Below are positions 48,608-56,515 of a stretch of 64,000 nt of DNA, in pieces. Below the pieces are notes generated by a model. That model had not been told where the DNA came from and ran no database searches. It worked only from the letters and a program-made list of their open reading frames with translations. Position 1 is the first letter of the stretch, and each line of letters begins with the position of its first letter. The stretch comes from Methylomonas methanica MC09 (lineage in GTDB: Bacteria > Pseudomonadota > Gammaproteobacteria > Methylococcales > Methylomonadaceae). The stretch covers positions 2,666,001-2,730,000 of the forward strand of contig NC_015572.1 of assembly GCF_000214665.1 (NCBI RefSeq). The letters run 5' to 3'. Both the position numbers and the translations under genes were made by a program.

Positions 48608-49690
48608 CTATGCGGTTATTTTGTCTGGATTAGCGACCTCCTGGGGCGAGTTGTTTTGGGTTTCGGCATGATCCGGATTTAGATGCACGGTATGGATTCT
48701 GTTCCAGTTCCGGGTGTTTTGGCTCCAGCGCCGTGGGTTTTGGCGGCGGGCGTCTTCATAGAGCGCTTTGCGTTGATTCAATAGTGCCTCGTCCAATCCG
48801 GCATGACGTTGGGCTGGGGTTACAAAACCAATGGCGCTATGCCGATGTTCGTGGTTGTACCATTGCACCAGGTCGGCTACCCATTCACGAGCGACGCACA
48901 GGTCGGCAAACGGTTGCAACGGGTATTGCGGACGATATTTCAGGGTTTTGAACAGCGATTCCGAATACGGATTGTCATTACTCACCGCCGGTCGGCTGAG
49001 CGAGGGCATGACGCCAAGCTGTTGCAGGGTGGCCAGCATCGTGGCGCCTTTCATGGGGCTGCCGTTATCGGAATGCAGGATGACTTGCCCAGGTTGTAGC
49101 CCTTCGCGTAAAACAATATCCCGTAACAACTCGCTGGCGTATTGGCTGCTTTCTTCCTCAAATACCTGCCAGCCGACGATCTGGCGACTAAAAATATCGA
49201 GGAACAAGTAGAGGTAGTAGAACTGGCCTTTGACTGCGGCCGCAAGATAGGTAATATCCCAGCTGTAGAGTTGATTGGGCTCGGTCGCACTCAATGCTTT
49301 GGGTTTGAAGCGAGGCTGACTGGGACGTTCACTGCGGCGGTGTTTCAGTTGCTGGGCGGCTTTCAGTAGGCGATAGATCGTCGATTCGGAGCCCAGATAA
49401 ATCCCCTGATCCGCCAAGCGCGGAACGATCTGACTGGGGGGTAAATCCGCAAATTCGGCGGAATTGGCCACGGCCAGAATGTGGTTGCGCTCGGCCTCGG
49501 TCAGCGCATGCGCCGGCGTATATTGCCGCCTCGGTCGCCGGTCTTCGCCCGGGGTTTCGCCGGCCTGCCAGCGCTGCAAGGTGCGCGGGCTCAGGCCCAG
49601 CACGGCACAGGCTTGGTCTTGGCGGGCACCGGCTGCGGTGGCTTCGGCGACGGATTCGATCAGGGTTTGGCGCTGCTGAAGGGATGTCAT
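48608..49690 (-). CDS. IS3-like DDE transposase
   Basis: A 360-aa integrase-type transposase. Residues ~1-60 hold a helix-turn-helix (GARQDQACAVLGLSPRTLQRWQ). The rve core has the DDE triad in LYSWDITYL, HSDNGSPMKG and SNDNPYSESLFKTLKY. A motif VQWYNHEHRHSAIGFVTPAQRHAG is near the end, as in IS3-family OrfB. The C-terminal tail is extended (about 50 residues). It starts with ATG overlapping the orfA stop (ATGA), so it is expressed by coupling rather than by slippage. Confidence 0.92.
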   Translation of the reverse strand: MTSLQQRQTLIESVAEATAAGARQDQACAVLGLSPRTLQRWQAGETPGEDRRPRRQYTPAHALTEAERNHILAVANSAEFADLPPSQIVPRLADQGIYLGSESTIYRLLKAAQQLKHRRSERPSQPRFKPKALSATEPNQLYSWDITYLAAAVKGQFYYLYLFLDIFSRQIVGWQVFEEESSQYASELLRDIVLREGLQPGQVILHSDNGSPMKGATMLATLQQLGVMPSLSRPAVSNDNPYSESLFKTLKYRPQYPLQPFADLCVAREWVADLVQWYNHEHRHSAIGFVTPAQRHAGLDEALLNQRKALYEDARRQNPRRWSQNTRNWNRIHTVHLNPDHAETQNNSPQEVANPDKITA

Positions 49691-50187
49691 TCGACCTCGC
49701 CCGCCAACAGCGCCCGCACCTTTTTTTGCAGGATCAGCAAGGCAGCGGCTTCAGCCAGAGCTTTGTCCTTACGGTTCAGTTCGCGTTCCAGACGCTGATT
49801 TTCGGCTTTTAAAGTGCGCAGTGTCTGGCTGTCATTGCCGCCTGAACGGGCGCTGGTGACGGCACAAAAATCGCTTTTCCACTGCGCGAGTTGATGAGCG
49901 AATAGTCCACGTTGCCGACACCAGGCATTCAATGCCTCGCCGGATATACCATGGCTTTCATGGAGGGCCAGTAAACGCTCTTCGGGGCGCCAATCTTGAG
50001 GGCGCTTGCTCACGTTTGGGCTTGACGTATCGGTGGGTGTGCTGCTTTTCATCCAGTTTTTTAAGGTATGTATGCTGAGGTTAGATTCGTCGGCAATGTC
50101 TTGAATGGTTCGTTTTCCACGTTTGTAGACTTTTGCCAGGGCTTGCTCTCTGAACTCGTCAGAATACTGCTTTTTCGGGGTAATCAT
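49687..50187 (-). CDS. IS3-like orfA protein
   Basis: A 166-aa helix-turn-helix protein beginning MITPKKQYSDEFREQALAKVYKRGKRTIQDIADESNLSIHTLKNWMK and ending in a leucine-rich helix (LRTLKAENQRLERELNRKDKALAEAAAL). This is the DNA-binding first protein of IS3-like elements. It is longer than the usual ~100 aa of the family, since a second helical part sits between the two regions. It overlaps the transposase gene by 4 nt. Confidence 0.9.
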   Translation of the reverse strand: MITPKKQYSDEFREQALAKVYKRGKRTIQDIADESNLSIHTLKNWMKSSTPTDTSSPNVSKRPQDWRPEERLLALHESHGISGEALNAWCRQRGLFAHQLAQWKSDFCAVTSARSGGNDSQTLRTLKAENQRLERELNRKDKALAEAAALLILQKKVRALLAGEVE

Positions 50188-50465
50188 TTTTTATCTCAAA
50201 TTTAATGGATTCTATAAATTTGAGGCGACAACTATTTTGACGCGGGGGGCTAAGGACTTGGCCGATTTTGCCCGGCATTTAAAGGGCGCAGCGCAAGCTA
50301 AAGCGTGCACTCCGGGCGATGTAGGAAAGTTGTTTGGGGCCATGTTATAAATGATAAATTCAGCTCGGTAGCTGACAGGTCTTTTATGTCATCCAATATC
50401 GCCACCAGTCCGGCTCCGCGCTGGTCAAGGTGGTTATTTTCAGAATCCTTTCAAAGGAGTCCAAA

Positions 50466-50828
50466 ATGTCGATACAACTCATCGAAGAAAATGGCGGCAA
50501 ACTGCTGGTCGTTCAGGTCAGCGGCACGCTGGTAAAAGCGGATTACCAACAATTTGTGCCCGAATTCGAGCGACTGGTCTCGCAACACGGGACGTTACGG
50601 CTACTGTTCGATATGACTGATTTCCACGGCTGGGAACTCAGTGCGGCCTGGGAGGATTTCAAGTTCGGCATCGACCACTTTGCCGACATAGAGCGACTGG
50701 CGATGGTCGGAGATCGGCAGTGGCAGCACGGCATGGCGATATTCTGCAAGCCGTTCACGAACGCCATGGTACGATATTTCGATCACGCCGATGCAGATGA
50801 AGCGTGGAGTTGGTTGAGCGAAACATAA
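50466..50828 (+). CDS. SpoIIAA-like (STAS-type) protein
   Basis: A 120-aa protein beginning at ATG 50466 with AAAGGAG upstream; the frame opens at 50430 without support. The SpoIIAA-like fold is visible: LVVQVSGTLVKADYQQFVPEFERLVSQHGTLRLLFDMTDFHGWELSAAWEDFKFGIDHF, then AMVGDRQWQHGMAIFCKPFTNAMVRYFD. The family binds lipids or acts in stress responses, but the precise role is unknown. It lies between an IS element and a Crp/Fnr regulator, with no operon partner. Confidence 0.85.
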   Translation: MSIQLIEENGGKLLVVQVSGTLVKADYQQFVPEFERLVSQHGTLRLLFDMTDFHGWELSAAWEDFKFGIDHFADIERLAMVGDRQWQHGMAIFCKPFTNAMVRYFDHADADEAWSWLSET

Positions 50829-51211
50829 GCTCACGCAATGGGTTCGGGCTCGATTCCGGAACGGATCGACGCAGTCGTGCTCCTGCAGTTTTATCCCGAT
50901 ATCCAGGTTCCCTGCTCTGCGCGAAAACCCTAAACATTTATAAGGGCGGATTCAACTCCGCAGTGCGAATGCGCGCTTGAGGTGGAGTCTGTTTACGAAA
51001 CAACAACAATTCACCCAGAACAGATTTGCTGGAATTGAGCTCGCCGCTATGTGGTTCATTCGCGGCTCACGGTTGTGCTTGTCTGTACGAGATCTACCGG
51101 GCAAGAATGTGACAAGAGACTAACTTCAGCGGGTATTATTATTTGTTAGCACGGCGGCTGAAGCCATAGTTTTTACTTATATCAAGGTTACCTGCCCTGG
51201 TTTTCCCAACG
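50829..51211. other. Intergenic region
   Basis: About 380 nt between the SpoIIAA-like gene and the end of the Crp/Fnr gene. I see no gene, repeat, hairpin with T run or RNA signal in it. Confidence 0.4.
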
Positions 51212-51922
51212 TCAATTGCGAGGCAGAAGTCGATCCGACTCGGTTTTGACCACTTGGTAACATTCGCAAACGCGAGCTTCCAACCCCGGTCTATCCAACA
51301 CCACGATTTTACCCCGACTGTATTGAATCAAACCGGCTTGCTGCAGTTTGCCGGCGGCCTCCGTGACGCCTTCCCGACGTACGCCCAGCATATTGGCGAT
51401 TAATTCCTGCGTCATGGTCAGCTCATCGGTAGGCAAGCGATCAATACTGAGCAACAACCAGCGACAAAGCTGTTGATCGATGGAATGATGCCGATTACAG
51501 ACGGCGGTTTGCGCCATTTGGGTAATCAAGGCCTGGGTATAACGTAGCAGCAAATGATGTATCGCGCCGTGCTGATTGAATGCCTGCATGAGTAGCTGGC
51601 CGCGCAAGCGATACGCCTGCCCGGCACTTTGCACCACGGCCCGGTTAGGCATACTGCCGCCGCCCATGAACAGCGCCACGCCGACAATGCCATCGTTGCC
51701 CACCACGGCAATTTCCGCGGACGAACCGTTTTCCATCACATACAACAGCGATACGATGCAGGTGATCGGGAAGTAGACGTAACACAACTCGCCGCCCGAT
51801 TCGTAAATAACTTCGCCAAGCGTCATGTCAACCGGTTCGAGATGCGGGAGCAGCCATTCGGATGCCTCGGTAGGCAGTGCGCGTAATAATTGGTTTTGAG
51901 TGAGATTGTGCAGGTCGGTCAT
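51212..51922 (-). CDS. Crp/Fnr-family transcription regulator
   Basis: A 236-aa protein taken from ATG 51922 (MTDLHNLTQNQLLRALP); a TTG at 51949 would give nine more residues but has no ribosome site. Residues ~10-130 form a cNMP-binding-like beta barrel (LGEVIYESGGELCYVYFPITCIVSLLYVMENGSSAEIAVVGNDGIVGVALFMGGGSM). Residues ~145-215 are a Crp-type winged helix (RHHSIDQQLCRWLLLSIDRLP, TMTQELIANMLGVRREGVTEAAGKLQQAGLIQYSRGKIVV). The Fnr Cys cluster is missing. A possible fragment of a paralog lies at 43085-43165. Confidence 0.88.
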   Translation of the reverse strand: MTDLHNLTQNQLLRALPTEASEWLLPHLEPVDMTLGEVIYESGGELCYVYFPITCIVSLLYVMENGSSAEIAVVGNDGIVGVALFMGGGSMPNRAVVQSAGQAYRLRGQLLMQAFNQHGAIHHLLLRYTQALITQMAQTAVCNRHHSIDQQLCRWLLLSIDRLPTDELTMTQELIANMLGVRREGVTEAAGKLQQAGLIQYSRGKIVVLDRPGLEARVCECYQVVKTESDRLLPRN

Positions 51923-51984
51923 AAAGAGGCAGGTAATCGGGTTAAACAACAGAGAGACGCAAATTGAATGACGAGTTACCAGCG

Positions 51985-52505
51985 GGAGTATCTGAATTTA
52001 TTAGCTTGCTTCTAGCATACACCAGATAGTGGTGTATGTATTCAATTTGACGAGAGTCGATTTTACAGGCGCTCGCTTGTGAAGGACACTGCTATGGCCA
52101 AATGGCAGATGGAGATGGTTAATGATGAAAGACAGTTGGGCAGCTGTGCTAAATGTCCTGGCGACTTGGCGGCTATCAGCCAAGATTCGAGCGAACTGGA
52201 TAGCCACTTGGCCATCATCCATAGCGCCGGTTCGGGTAACCGCTGAGGTGATTAAACAGAAGTCAGCAGACGGCATACGACTGCATGGATGCAGGAGGTA
52301 GGGTAACGCAGGAGCAATTACCGAGTAGCCAAAATGCCTATCGTAATGGGTGGGACAGGGTGAAGGCCCGAACCTTCGGTAACGTAAAAGACGGGCGAAT
52401 CTCAACGGCGGTATTGCACCCGATCGGGTGAAGCGGTCTTGGCGGTTCGTCGCGTAACCAGCGAGCTGTCAACGATTTTATGCGATTGCCGTAGAGCATG
52501 GTTAA
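51985..52505. other. Structured non-coding stretch, possible group II intron remnant
   Basis: About 520 nt between the Crp/Fnr gene and the integron. It has no convincing gene, but several self-complementary pieces, such as GACAGGGTGAAGGCCCGAAC-type pairs and CACCCGATCGGGTG, which look like folded RNA. Group IIC introns are known to insert next to integron attC sites, and this stretch is directly at the last attC. The assignment is by appearance and position only; no domain V hairpin was identified with certainty. Confidence 0.25.
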
Positions 52506-52578
52506 GCGCTAACGCCCGCAGCACGGACAAAATTGTAGCGCAGCGGAAATTTTGTCCCTGTGCCTGCGATTGTTAAGC
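52506..52578 (-). repeat. attC site (cassette end of Imm35-like gene)
   Basis: On the minus strand it begins with GCTTAAC (R'', 52578-52572) and ends with GCGTTAGCG (R' near 52513). Between them GCAGGCACAGGGACAAAATTT pairs with AATTTTGTCCGTGCTGC with a few unpaired bases, typical of attC. The stop TAA of the Imm35-like gene is inside the R'' box. The R' deviates from GTTRRRY at its last bases. Confidence 0.75.
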
Positions 52579-52875
52579 ATGTGGATCATCTGTCAGCTCA
52601 TAACGGTCGATGTAATGCTCAGCGCTATAAGCCGTACCGGTTTCTATCAGTTTTGCTGTATCACGCTCGACAATTACCGGGGCGTTTCCGGCCAGAGCGT
52701 ACTGTATATCCCCTGTTTCGCTCCATTTTCTAGAGGTATAGAAGAAGACCCAACCCCAAGACCTTTCTATGGTTGCACTATCGACGAGCACAATCTCATC
52801 GTCAGGGGGCAACCATTCATGCGGACCGCATACCTGCTTGGATACCAGCTCTTCAGCTTGCTCTCTAGTGATCAT
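52573..52875 (-). CDS. Imm35/YrhB-like immunity-type protein (gene cassette)
   Basis: A 100-aa protein starting MITREQAEELVSKQV. Its central part, DDEIVLVDSATIERSWGWVFFYTSRKWSETGDIQYALAGNAPVIV, matches the Imm35 / YrhB-domain family of small immunity-type proteins, and ETGTAYSAEHYIDRYE is the usual end. Family members protect against polymorphic toxins. No toxin partner lies next to it, so it would be an orphan immunity gene. The ATG at 52875 is 11 nt after the preceding attC, and the stop at 52573 lies inside its own attC. This is the standard cassette layout. Confidence 0.75.
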   Translation of the reverse strand: MITREQAEELVSKQVCGPHEWLPPDDEIVLVDSATIERSWGWVFFYTSRKWSETGDIQYALAGNAPVIVERDTAKLIETGTAYSAEHYIDRYELTDDPHA

Positions 52876-52885
52876 GGCTACGAAT

Positions 52886-52954
52886 GCTTAACGTAGAGCT
52901 AAGCCGACTGCTGGAGCGTAGCGGAAGCGGGTCGGCTTGAGCGTCGGGTTGGAC
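52886..52954 (-). repeat. attC site
   Basis: On the minus strand it starts with GTCCAAC (R'', 52954-52948) and ends with GTTAAGC (R', 52892-52886); both match RYYYAAC and GTTRRRY exactly. The internal arms CTCAAGCCGAC and GTCGGCTTAG pair with a short mismatch. It ends the cassette that the IS91-type element interrupts and directly precedes the Imm35-like gene. Confidence 0.85.
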
Positions 52955-53003
52955 GAAGCCGCTAACGCGGAGAATATCCCGAGCGCCTGGTAATTCATAA
53001 AAT
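52955..53003 (-). other. Remnant of an interrupted cassette
   Basis: About 50 nt between the attC at 52886-52954 and the inverted repeats at the IS91-type end. The minus-strand frame 52888-53073 reading through here is not a recognisable protein. It may be the tail of a cassette whose body was lost or displaced when the IS91-type element arrived. Confidence 0.35.
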
Positions 53004-53057
53004 GTAACCTCACGCCCTCATTCCGAGGGAGCATTCCACGACGAATCATGAGGTTAC
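53004..53057. repeat. Nested inverted repeats at the IS91-type element end
   Basis: GTAACCTCA at 53004-53012 faces TGAGGTTAC at 53049-53057, with CCCTC-ATTCC-GAGGG at 53015-53029 inside. The structure lies directly upstream of the recombinase gene and may be the ter-type end of the element. This is an inference from position. Confidence 0.45.
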
Positions 53058-53063
53058 GCGTCA

Positions 53064-54017
53064 ATGACAACATCTTCCGAATCCCCTTTCAAGCAAAACT
53101 ATCAAACCCACCTTAAACACCTAAAACTCAAAGGACTCCAGCCCAAGACGATCGAGGCCTATGCCCGTGCGATTCGCCGCGTTGGCGAGTATTTTGATGA
53201 GCAAATCAATGATCTGACCGAGCAACAGTTGACCGATTATTTCACCGATTTGCTGGCGTCGCACTCCTGGAGCTCGGTTAAACTCGATCTGTACGGCCTT
53301 AAATTCTATTACACCCATGTGTTGCGCAAGCCGTGGGTGGCCCCCCATCTGATCAAACCACCCAAGGTCCAGCGCTTGCCGGACATCGTGACCGTGGAAG
53401 AAGCGCGGCAGCTTTTTTCGGCCACTCGCACGCTGAGTTACCGCGTCTTCTTTTTCACGCTCTACAGTCTGGGCCTGCGTCTCGGTGAAGGCTTGCGGCT
53501 GCAAGTGGGCGATATTGCCTACAGGGAGGTAGGTAAGGGGCGTGAGCAGGAGCGGAAGCTTCGATGCCGAACGCCACCGCGTGCATATCCGTGATGCCAA
53601 AGGCAATAAGGATAGGCTGGTCCCCTTGCCGGCGGCAACACTGGATTTGCTGCGCCGTTTCTGGCAGGTCCACCGCAACCCGGTCTTGCTGTTTCCCAAT
53701 CGGCACGGCGGATTGAAAGGCGCTGGCCAAGCGAGCACGCCACTGGATCGCGGCGGCGTGCAAATTACATTACGCCAAGTGGCGCAAGATTGCGGTCTAA
53801 AAAAAAGATCAGCCCTCACAGTCTTCGCCACAGCTATGCCACCCATCTGATCGAAGCCGGTGTCGATTTGCTGGAAGTGCAGAAAATCCTCGGCCACCAC
53901 AGTATTCTCACCACCGCCCGCTACACCCATCTGACCGACGGCACCAACCAAAATGCCGGTCAACTGATCAATGCTTTGATGAACGGCTTCGCCATCGACT
54001 GGGGGAAGGTCAAATGA
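53064..54017 (+). pseudogene. XerC-like tyrosine recombinase of the IS91-type element, frameshifted twice
   Basis: The N-terminal part (53064 to about 53516) reads MTTSSESPFKQNYQTHLKHLKLKGLQPKTIEAYARAIRRV... with LGLRLGEGLRLQVGDI as the Arg-bearing catalytic box. After GDI a block of about 46 bp (53517-53562) is inserted compared with the expected reading, which resumes at [18 protein letters not shown] in another frame. A second shift falls at a run of eight A (about 53799-53806), after which [39 protein letters not shown] continues. With nine A the frame would be restored. Both shifts together make it inactive as written, unless the A run is used for slippage. The 46-bp figure is an inference from the family. 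Confidence 0.75.
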
Positions 54018-55126
54018 TTCTACTCTCAGCCATCATCGAAACCTTCGAAGCTGACTTGCTTGCGCGTTATCAAGATTCGCTGTTACCTAGTCACCGTCAG
54101 GCGCTGTCCGCCATGAAGCACTGCCGCACCACGCACAGCCCAATGATGTTGGCGGCATGTGACGACTGTAGCCACCAAGTCTACGTCCCCCATTCCTGCG
54201 GCCATCGCAGTTGTCCTCACTGCCAACAGCACGAAAGCCAGCAATGGCTGGAACGCCAACTCAAAAAGCAGGTGCCGGCCGAGTATTTTATGGTGACCTT
54301 CACCTTGCCCAAGGAACTCAGGGCGTTGGCCTGGCAACAGCAACGTACCCTTTACAGTTTAATGACCCGCTGTAGCTGGGAGACGCTGAAAACCTTCACG
54401 CAAAACGACCCGCAGCTCAAGGGGAATGCCGGCGCTATCACGGTCTTGCACACCCATTCGCGCCGTCTCGACTACCACCCGCATGTGCATTGTGTGATAC
54501 CGGCGGCGGCCATCGATACGGAAAAGCGCCTGTGGCGAACCAAACACGGCAAAAAAGGCCAAGACAAAAAACCAACCGGCTACTTGTTCAATCACAAGGC
54601 ATTGGCCAAGGTCTTTCGCGCCAAATTGCTAGAGGCGATCACACAACAAGGGTTGGTGCTTCCGGCCCGTTACCCCGAAAGCTGGGTAGTCGATGTCAAA
54701 TCTGTCGGCAGCGGCGACAAAGCGCTGGTTTATCTAGGGCGCTATCTTTATAAAGGCGTCATCCAGGAGAAGGACATCATCGCTTGCCGGGACGGCCAAG
54801 TGACTTTTCGTTACCAAGACAGCAAGAGCCGACAGATGCGGACCCGAACGCTGCCGGGCACGAAATTCCTTTGGCTGATTCTCCGGCATGTTTTACCCAA
54901 GGGTTTCAGGCGCGCCCGCAACTTCGGTTTTTTGCACCCCAACAGCAAACGACTGATCGGCTTGCTGCAATACCTGCTCGGCTTGAATCCAAGCCGGGCG
55001 CTGGCATGGCTGAGAAAACGGCCGCCACTCACCTGCGCCTGCTGCGGCGGAGACATGCGGATTGTAAAAACACGCATCCCGCCGTTCTTACGCAACCAGA
55101 CAATGCCCACCAGCCAACCGGGTTGA
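54014..55126 (+). CDS. IS91/IS801-type HUH transposase
   Basis: A 370-aa rolling-circle transposase. The N-terminal zinc-binding part has [34 protein letters not shown]. The HUH motif is [10 protein letters not shown] (about residue 156), and the catalytic Tyr is in [11 protein letters not shown] further on. The C-terminus holds [19 protein letters not shown]. The start ATG overlaps the recombinase stop by 4 nt. It moves single-stranded DNA by rolling-circle replication. The gene looks intact. Confidence 0.93.
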   Translation: MILLSAIIETFEADLLARYQDSLLPSHRQALSAMKHCRTTHSPMMLAACDDCSHQVYVPHSCGHRSCPHCQQHESQQWLERQLKKQVPAEYFMVTFTLPKELRALAWQQQRTLYSLMTRCSWETLKTFTQNDPQLKGNAGAITVLHTHSRRLDYHPHVHCVIPAAAIDTEKRLWRTKHGKKGQDKKPTGYLFNHKALAKVFRAKLLEAITQQGLVLPARYPESWVVDVKSVGSGDKALVYLGRYLYKGVIQEKDIIACRDGQVTFRYQDSKSRQMRTRTLPGTKFLWLILRHVLPKGFRRARNFGFLHPNSKRLIGLLQYLLGLNPSRALAWLRKRPPLTCACCGGDMRIVKTRIPPFLRNQTMPTSQPG

Positions 55127-55283
55127 GGGGGTGCCACAGGCTATGTAAACGATTAGCGCAGCCGGTCATGCGATCATCGGCCTTTTCAAGGCCGACAGCG
55201 TCGTTCGGCCAAAATCAGGCTAAAACATCCCAAAAAGCGACCTTCCGATGCCATCGACGCGATAGGGCGTCACTCCCAGGTGA

Positions 55284-55328
55284 GTTCTGGGTCTTGAAAC
55301 GGTCATTAGGCCTTCATGACCCAAGAAC
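55284..55328 (+). repeat. Inverted repeat near the right end of the IS91-type element
   Basis: GTTCTGGGTC at 55284-55293 and GACCCAAGAAC at 55318-55328 are inverted copies with one extra base. They resemble the hairpin near the ori end of IS91-family elements. Confidence 0.5.
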
Positions 55329-55385
55329 CCCGAAAAACTATTTTCTTATATAAAGCATGCAGTCAACGCTGTGATCACCGGGCTT

Positions 55386-55448
55386 GTCCAACAACCGGTT
55401 CAGATTGTGGTTCGCTTTGCTCACACAATCTAACCTTATTCGTTAGGC
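55386..55448 (-). repeat. attC site (end of the two-gene cassette)
   Basis: On the minus strand GCCTAAC (R'', 55448-55442) and GTTGGAC (R', 55392-55386) both match the consensus boxes. The arms GGTTAGATTGTG and CACAATCTGAACC pair with one extra base. The stop of the 90-aa membrane protein gene lies inside the R'' box. Confidence 0.85.
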
Positions 55449-55715
55449 ATTTTCTTCTACTCCATAACCGGCAATGGATCCCACTATTATTCCCAAAATG
55501 GCCGGTATCCAGAATAACAGATCATTTTGTGATTCCATGTTCGCACGTAGATAATTTGCTGAAAAATAAACAGGCAAACCAACAATTACGAGAAACGGGC
55601 CGGCTGCTCTAACATACGTGGCCTTACCTCGAAACATAGCAATAAGCGTAAACATACCTGATACACATAGGAGAAACCATCCTATGACATAAATGCCGCT
55701 TATAAGAAATACCAT
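55443..55715 (-). CDS. Small membrane protein (cassette gene)
   Basis: A 90-aa protein with three or so hydrophobic spans: residues ~3-27 (FLISGIYVIGWFLLCVSGMFTLIAM), ~36-54 (AAGPFLVIVGLPVYFSANY) and ~66-83 (LLFWIPAILGIIVGSIAG). There is no family I recognise. It is the second gene of its cassette, 19 nt downstream of the 60-aa gene, with its stop inside the attC R'' box. Its cassette position supports a real gene; the function is unknown. Confidence 0.6.
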   Translation of the reverse strand: MVFLISGIYVIGWFLLCVSGMFTLIAMFRGKATYVRAAGPFLVIVGLPVYFSANYLRANMESQNDLLFWIPAILGIIVGSIAGYGVEENA

Positions 55716-55734
55716 TTGGACACCTTTGTATTAT

Positions 55735-55917
55735 TCATGAATTGCTACCTTCGTCGGAATTTATTTGAACAACGTAACATGTGCAGTAATCGCAACCACC
55801 ACCTTTATCACAATGGTAAGAACTCAATACGGAATATTCTATATTTGGGCCATATTTGTCTTGAATCACATCCTCAAGATCTTCGCCCATCATTACCTCA
55901 ATTGTGACTTCAGACAT
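55735..55917 (-). CDS. Small Cys-rich protein (cassette gene)
   Basis: A 60-aa protein beginning MSEVTIEVMMGEDLEDVIQDKYGP with a good GGAG ribosome site (GGAGAACTGAG). Residues ~34-49 have HCDKGGGCDYCTC, five metal-ligand-type residues in a short span, suggesting a zinc or iron-sulfur site. It resembles no family I know. It is the first gene of its cassette, read from just after the attC at 55940-56002. Confidence 0.55.
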   Translation of the reverse strand: MSEVTIEVMMGEDLEDVIQDKYGPNIEYSVLSSYHCDKGGGCDYCTCYVVQINSDEGSNS

Positions 55918-55939
55918 CTCAGTTCTCCGTTATTCAAAT

Positions 55940-56002
55940 GCCTAACGCCAAGCTAAGGGGCGCGTAGCGAAGCGGAGCGTCCCTTTGAGCGACGTGTTAT
56001 GC
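55940..56002 (-). repeat. attC site (end of the DUF3806 cassette)
   Basis: On the minus strand it runs from GCATAAC (R'', 56002-55996, one mismatch to RYYYAAC) to GTTAGGC (R', 55946-55940, exact). The arms AAGGGACGCT and GCGCCCCTTAG pair imperfectly around a central GCTTCGCTAC loop. The DUF3806 gene stop is inside R''. Confidence 0.85.
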
Positions 56003-56419
56003 CAGCTGTTGTTTGAGCTCATTGATTTTTGCACAAGCATTTTCAAACAATTTAAAAACATCAACTTCCTCACCGTTCTCGATTCGTTTTGAAATGGAAG
56101 TAAGGGGAAATGTAACTATTGATGTCCCTTCCACTTTGAGCGCTGGATCACGGCCATATTCGTCTTCAACAGCGACCCATTTTAAGTCTAACTTTTGTGC
56201 TAGTGCGTCGCCGAATGTGATCCCCAAGCACTGGAGTTTTAACGTTTCGTTACGCTCGATCCATTTGTTTTTCAGTATGGCGTCCAAAAGCATGAGCTTC
56301 CCATCAAGGGTTCGGTATTTTTCTTCAGACTCAGGCGGATAGTGCTCCCGAACCCATTTTCTTTGAGCCTCAACCCTCGCAATGTCCTCTGACGATAGCT
56401 CTTCTACTTTTTGTTCCAT
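55997..56419 (-). CDS. DUF3806 protein (cassette gene)
   Basis: A 140-aa protein taken from ATG 56419 (MEQKVEELSSEDIARVEAQRKWV); the frame opens at 56452 without support. The DUF3806 pattern is visible as LQCLGITFGDALAQKLDLKWVAVEDEYGRDPALKVEGTSIVTFPLTSISKRIENGEEVDV. The C-terminal helix is charged. The role of the family is unknown. It is the only gene of its cassette. Confidence 0.8.
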   Translation of the reverse strand: MEQKVEELSSEDIARVEAQRKWVREHYPPESEEKYRTLDGKLMLLDAILKNKWIERNETLKLQCLGITFGDALAQKLDLKWVAVEDEYGRDPALKVEGTSIVTFPLTSISKRIENGEEVDVFKLFENACAKINELKQQLA

Positions 56420-56437
56420 TTCAGTTCCGCCGATTGG

Positions 56438-56509
56438 GCATAACGCCCGCATTTGCGGCTGGTTTGGAGCGCAGCGGAAAACCAGTCCGACAACATGCGT
56501 TTGTTAGCC
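56438..56509 (-). repeat. attC site (end of the Fic cassette)
   Basis: On the minus strand GGCTAAC (R'', 56509-56503) and GTTATGC (R', 56444-56438) flank the arms AAACGCATG / CGCAAATGCGG and GGACTGGTTTTCC / CCAAACCAGCC. The two-stem layout with a short loop is typical. R'' deviates from RYYYAAC in its second base. Confidence 0.8.
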
Positions 56510-56515
56510 ATTACT

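Larger units (their letters stand above)
48583..50234. mobile_element. IS3-like insertion sequence with 13-bp terminal inverted repeats
   Basis: A 1652-bp element. Its ends are perfect inverted copies of TAGTTGTCGCCTC (48583-48595) and GAGGCGACAACTA (50222-50234). Inside are two minus-strand genes overlapping by 4 nt, orfA and a DDE transposase. The flanking 5-mers differ (CAAGC and TTTTG), so no target duplication is seen, and IS-mediated rearrangement of one flank is possible. The element lies in the gap between the DUF2167 gene and the SpoIIAA-like gene. Confidence 0.8.
53004..55330 (+). mobile_element. IS91-type rolling-circle element with tyrosine recombinase
   Basis: About 2.3 kb. It carries a broken XerC-like tyrosine recombinase gene (53064-54017) followed, with a 4-nt overlap, by an HUH transposase gene. 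A hairpin GTTCTGGGTC...GACCCAAGAAC lies near the right end (55284-55328), where IS91-family elements have their ori end; the left end is the nested repeat at 53004-53057. Exact limits are uncertain. The insertion splits the integron cassette array. Confidence 0.7.

Noticed and set aside
52001..52405. A 134-aa minus-strand frame
   Set aside because: Likely an accidental frame across the structured non-coding stretch; no start signal and no domain.
52888..53073. A 61-aa minus-strand frame reading into an attC
   Set aside because: It runs through the inverted repeats at the IS91-type end and lacks a ribosome site; at best a cassette remnant.
53121..53963. A 280-aa minus-strand reading frame
   Set aside because: It lies antisense to the recombinase of the IS91-type element and shows no recognisable pattern; it is a shadow frame.
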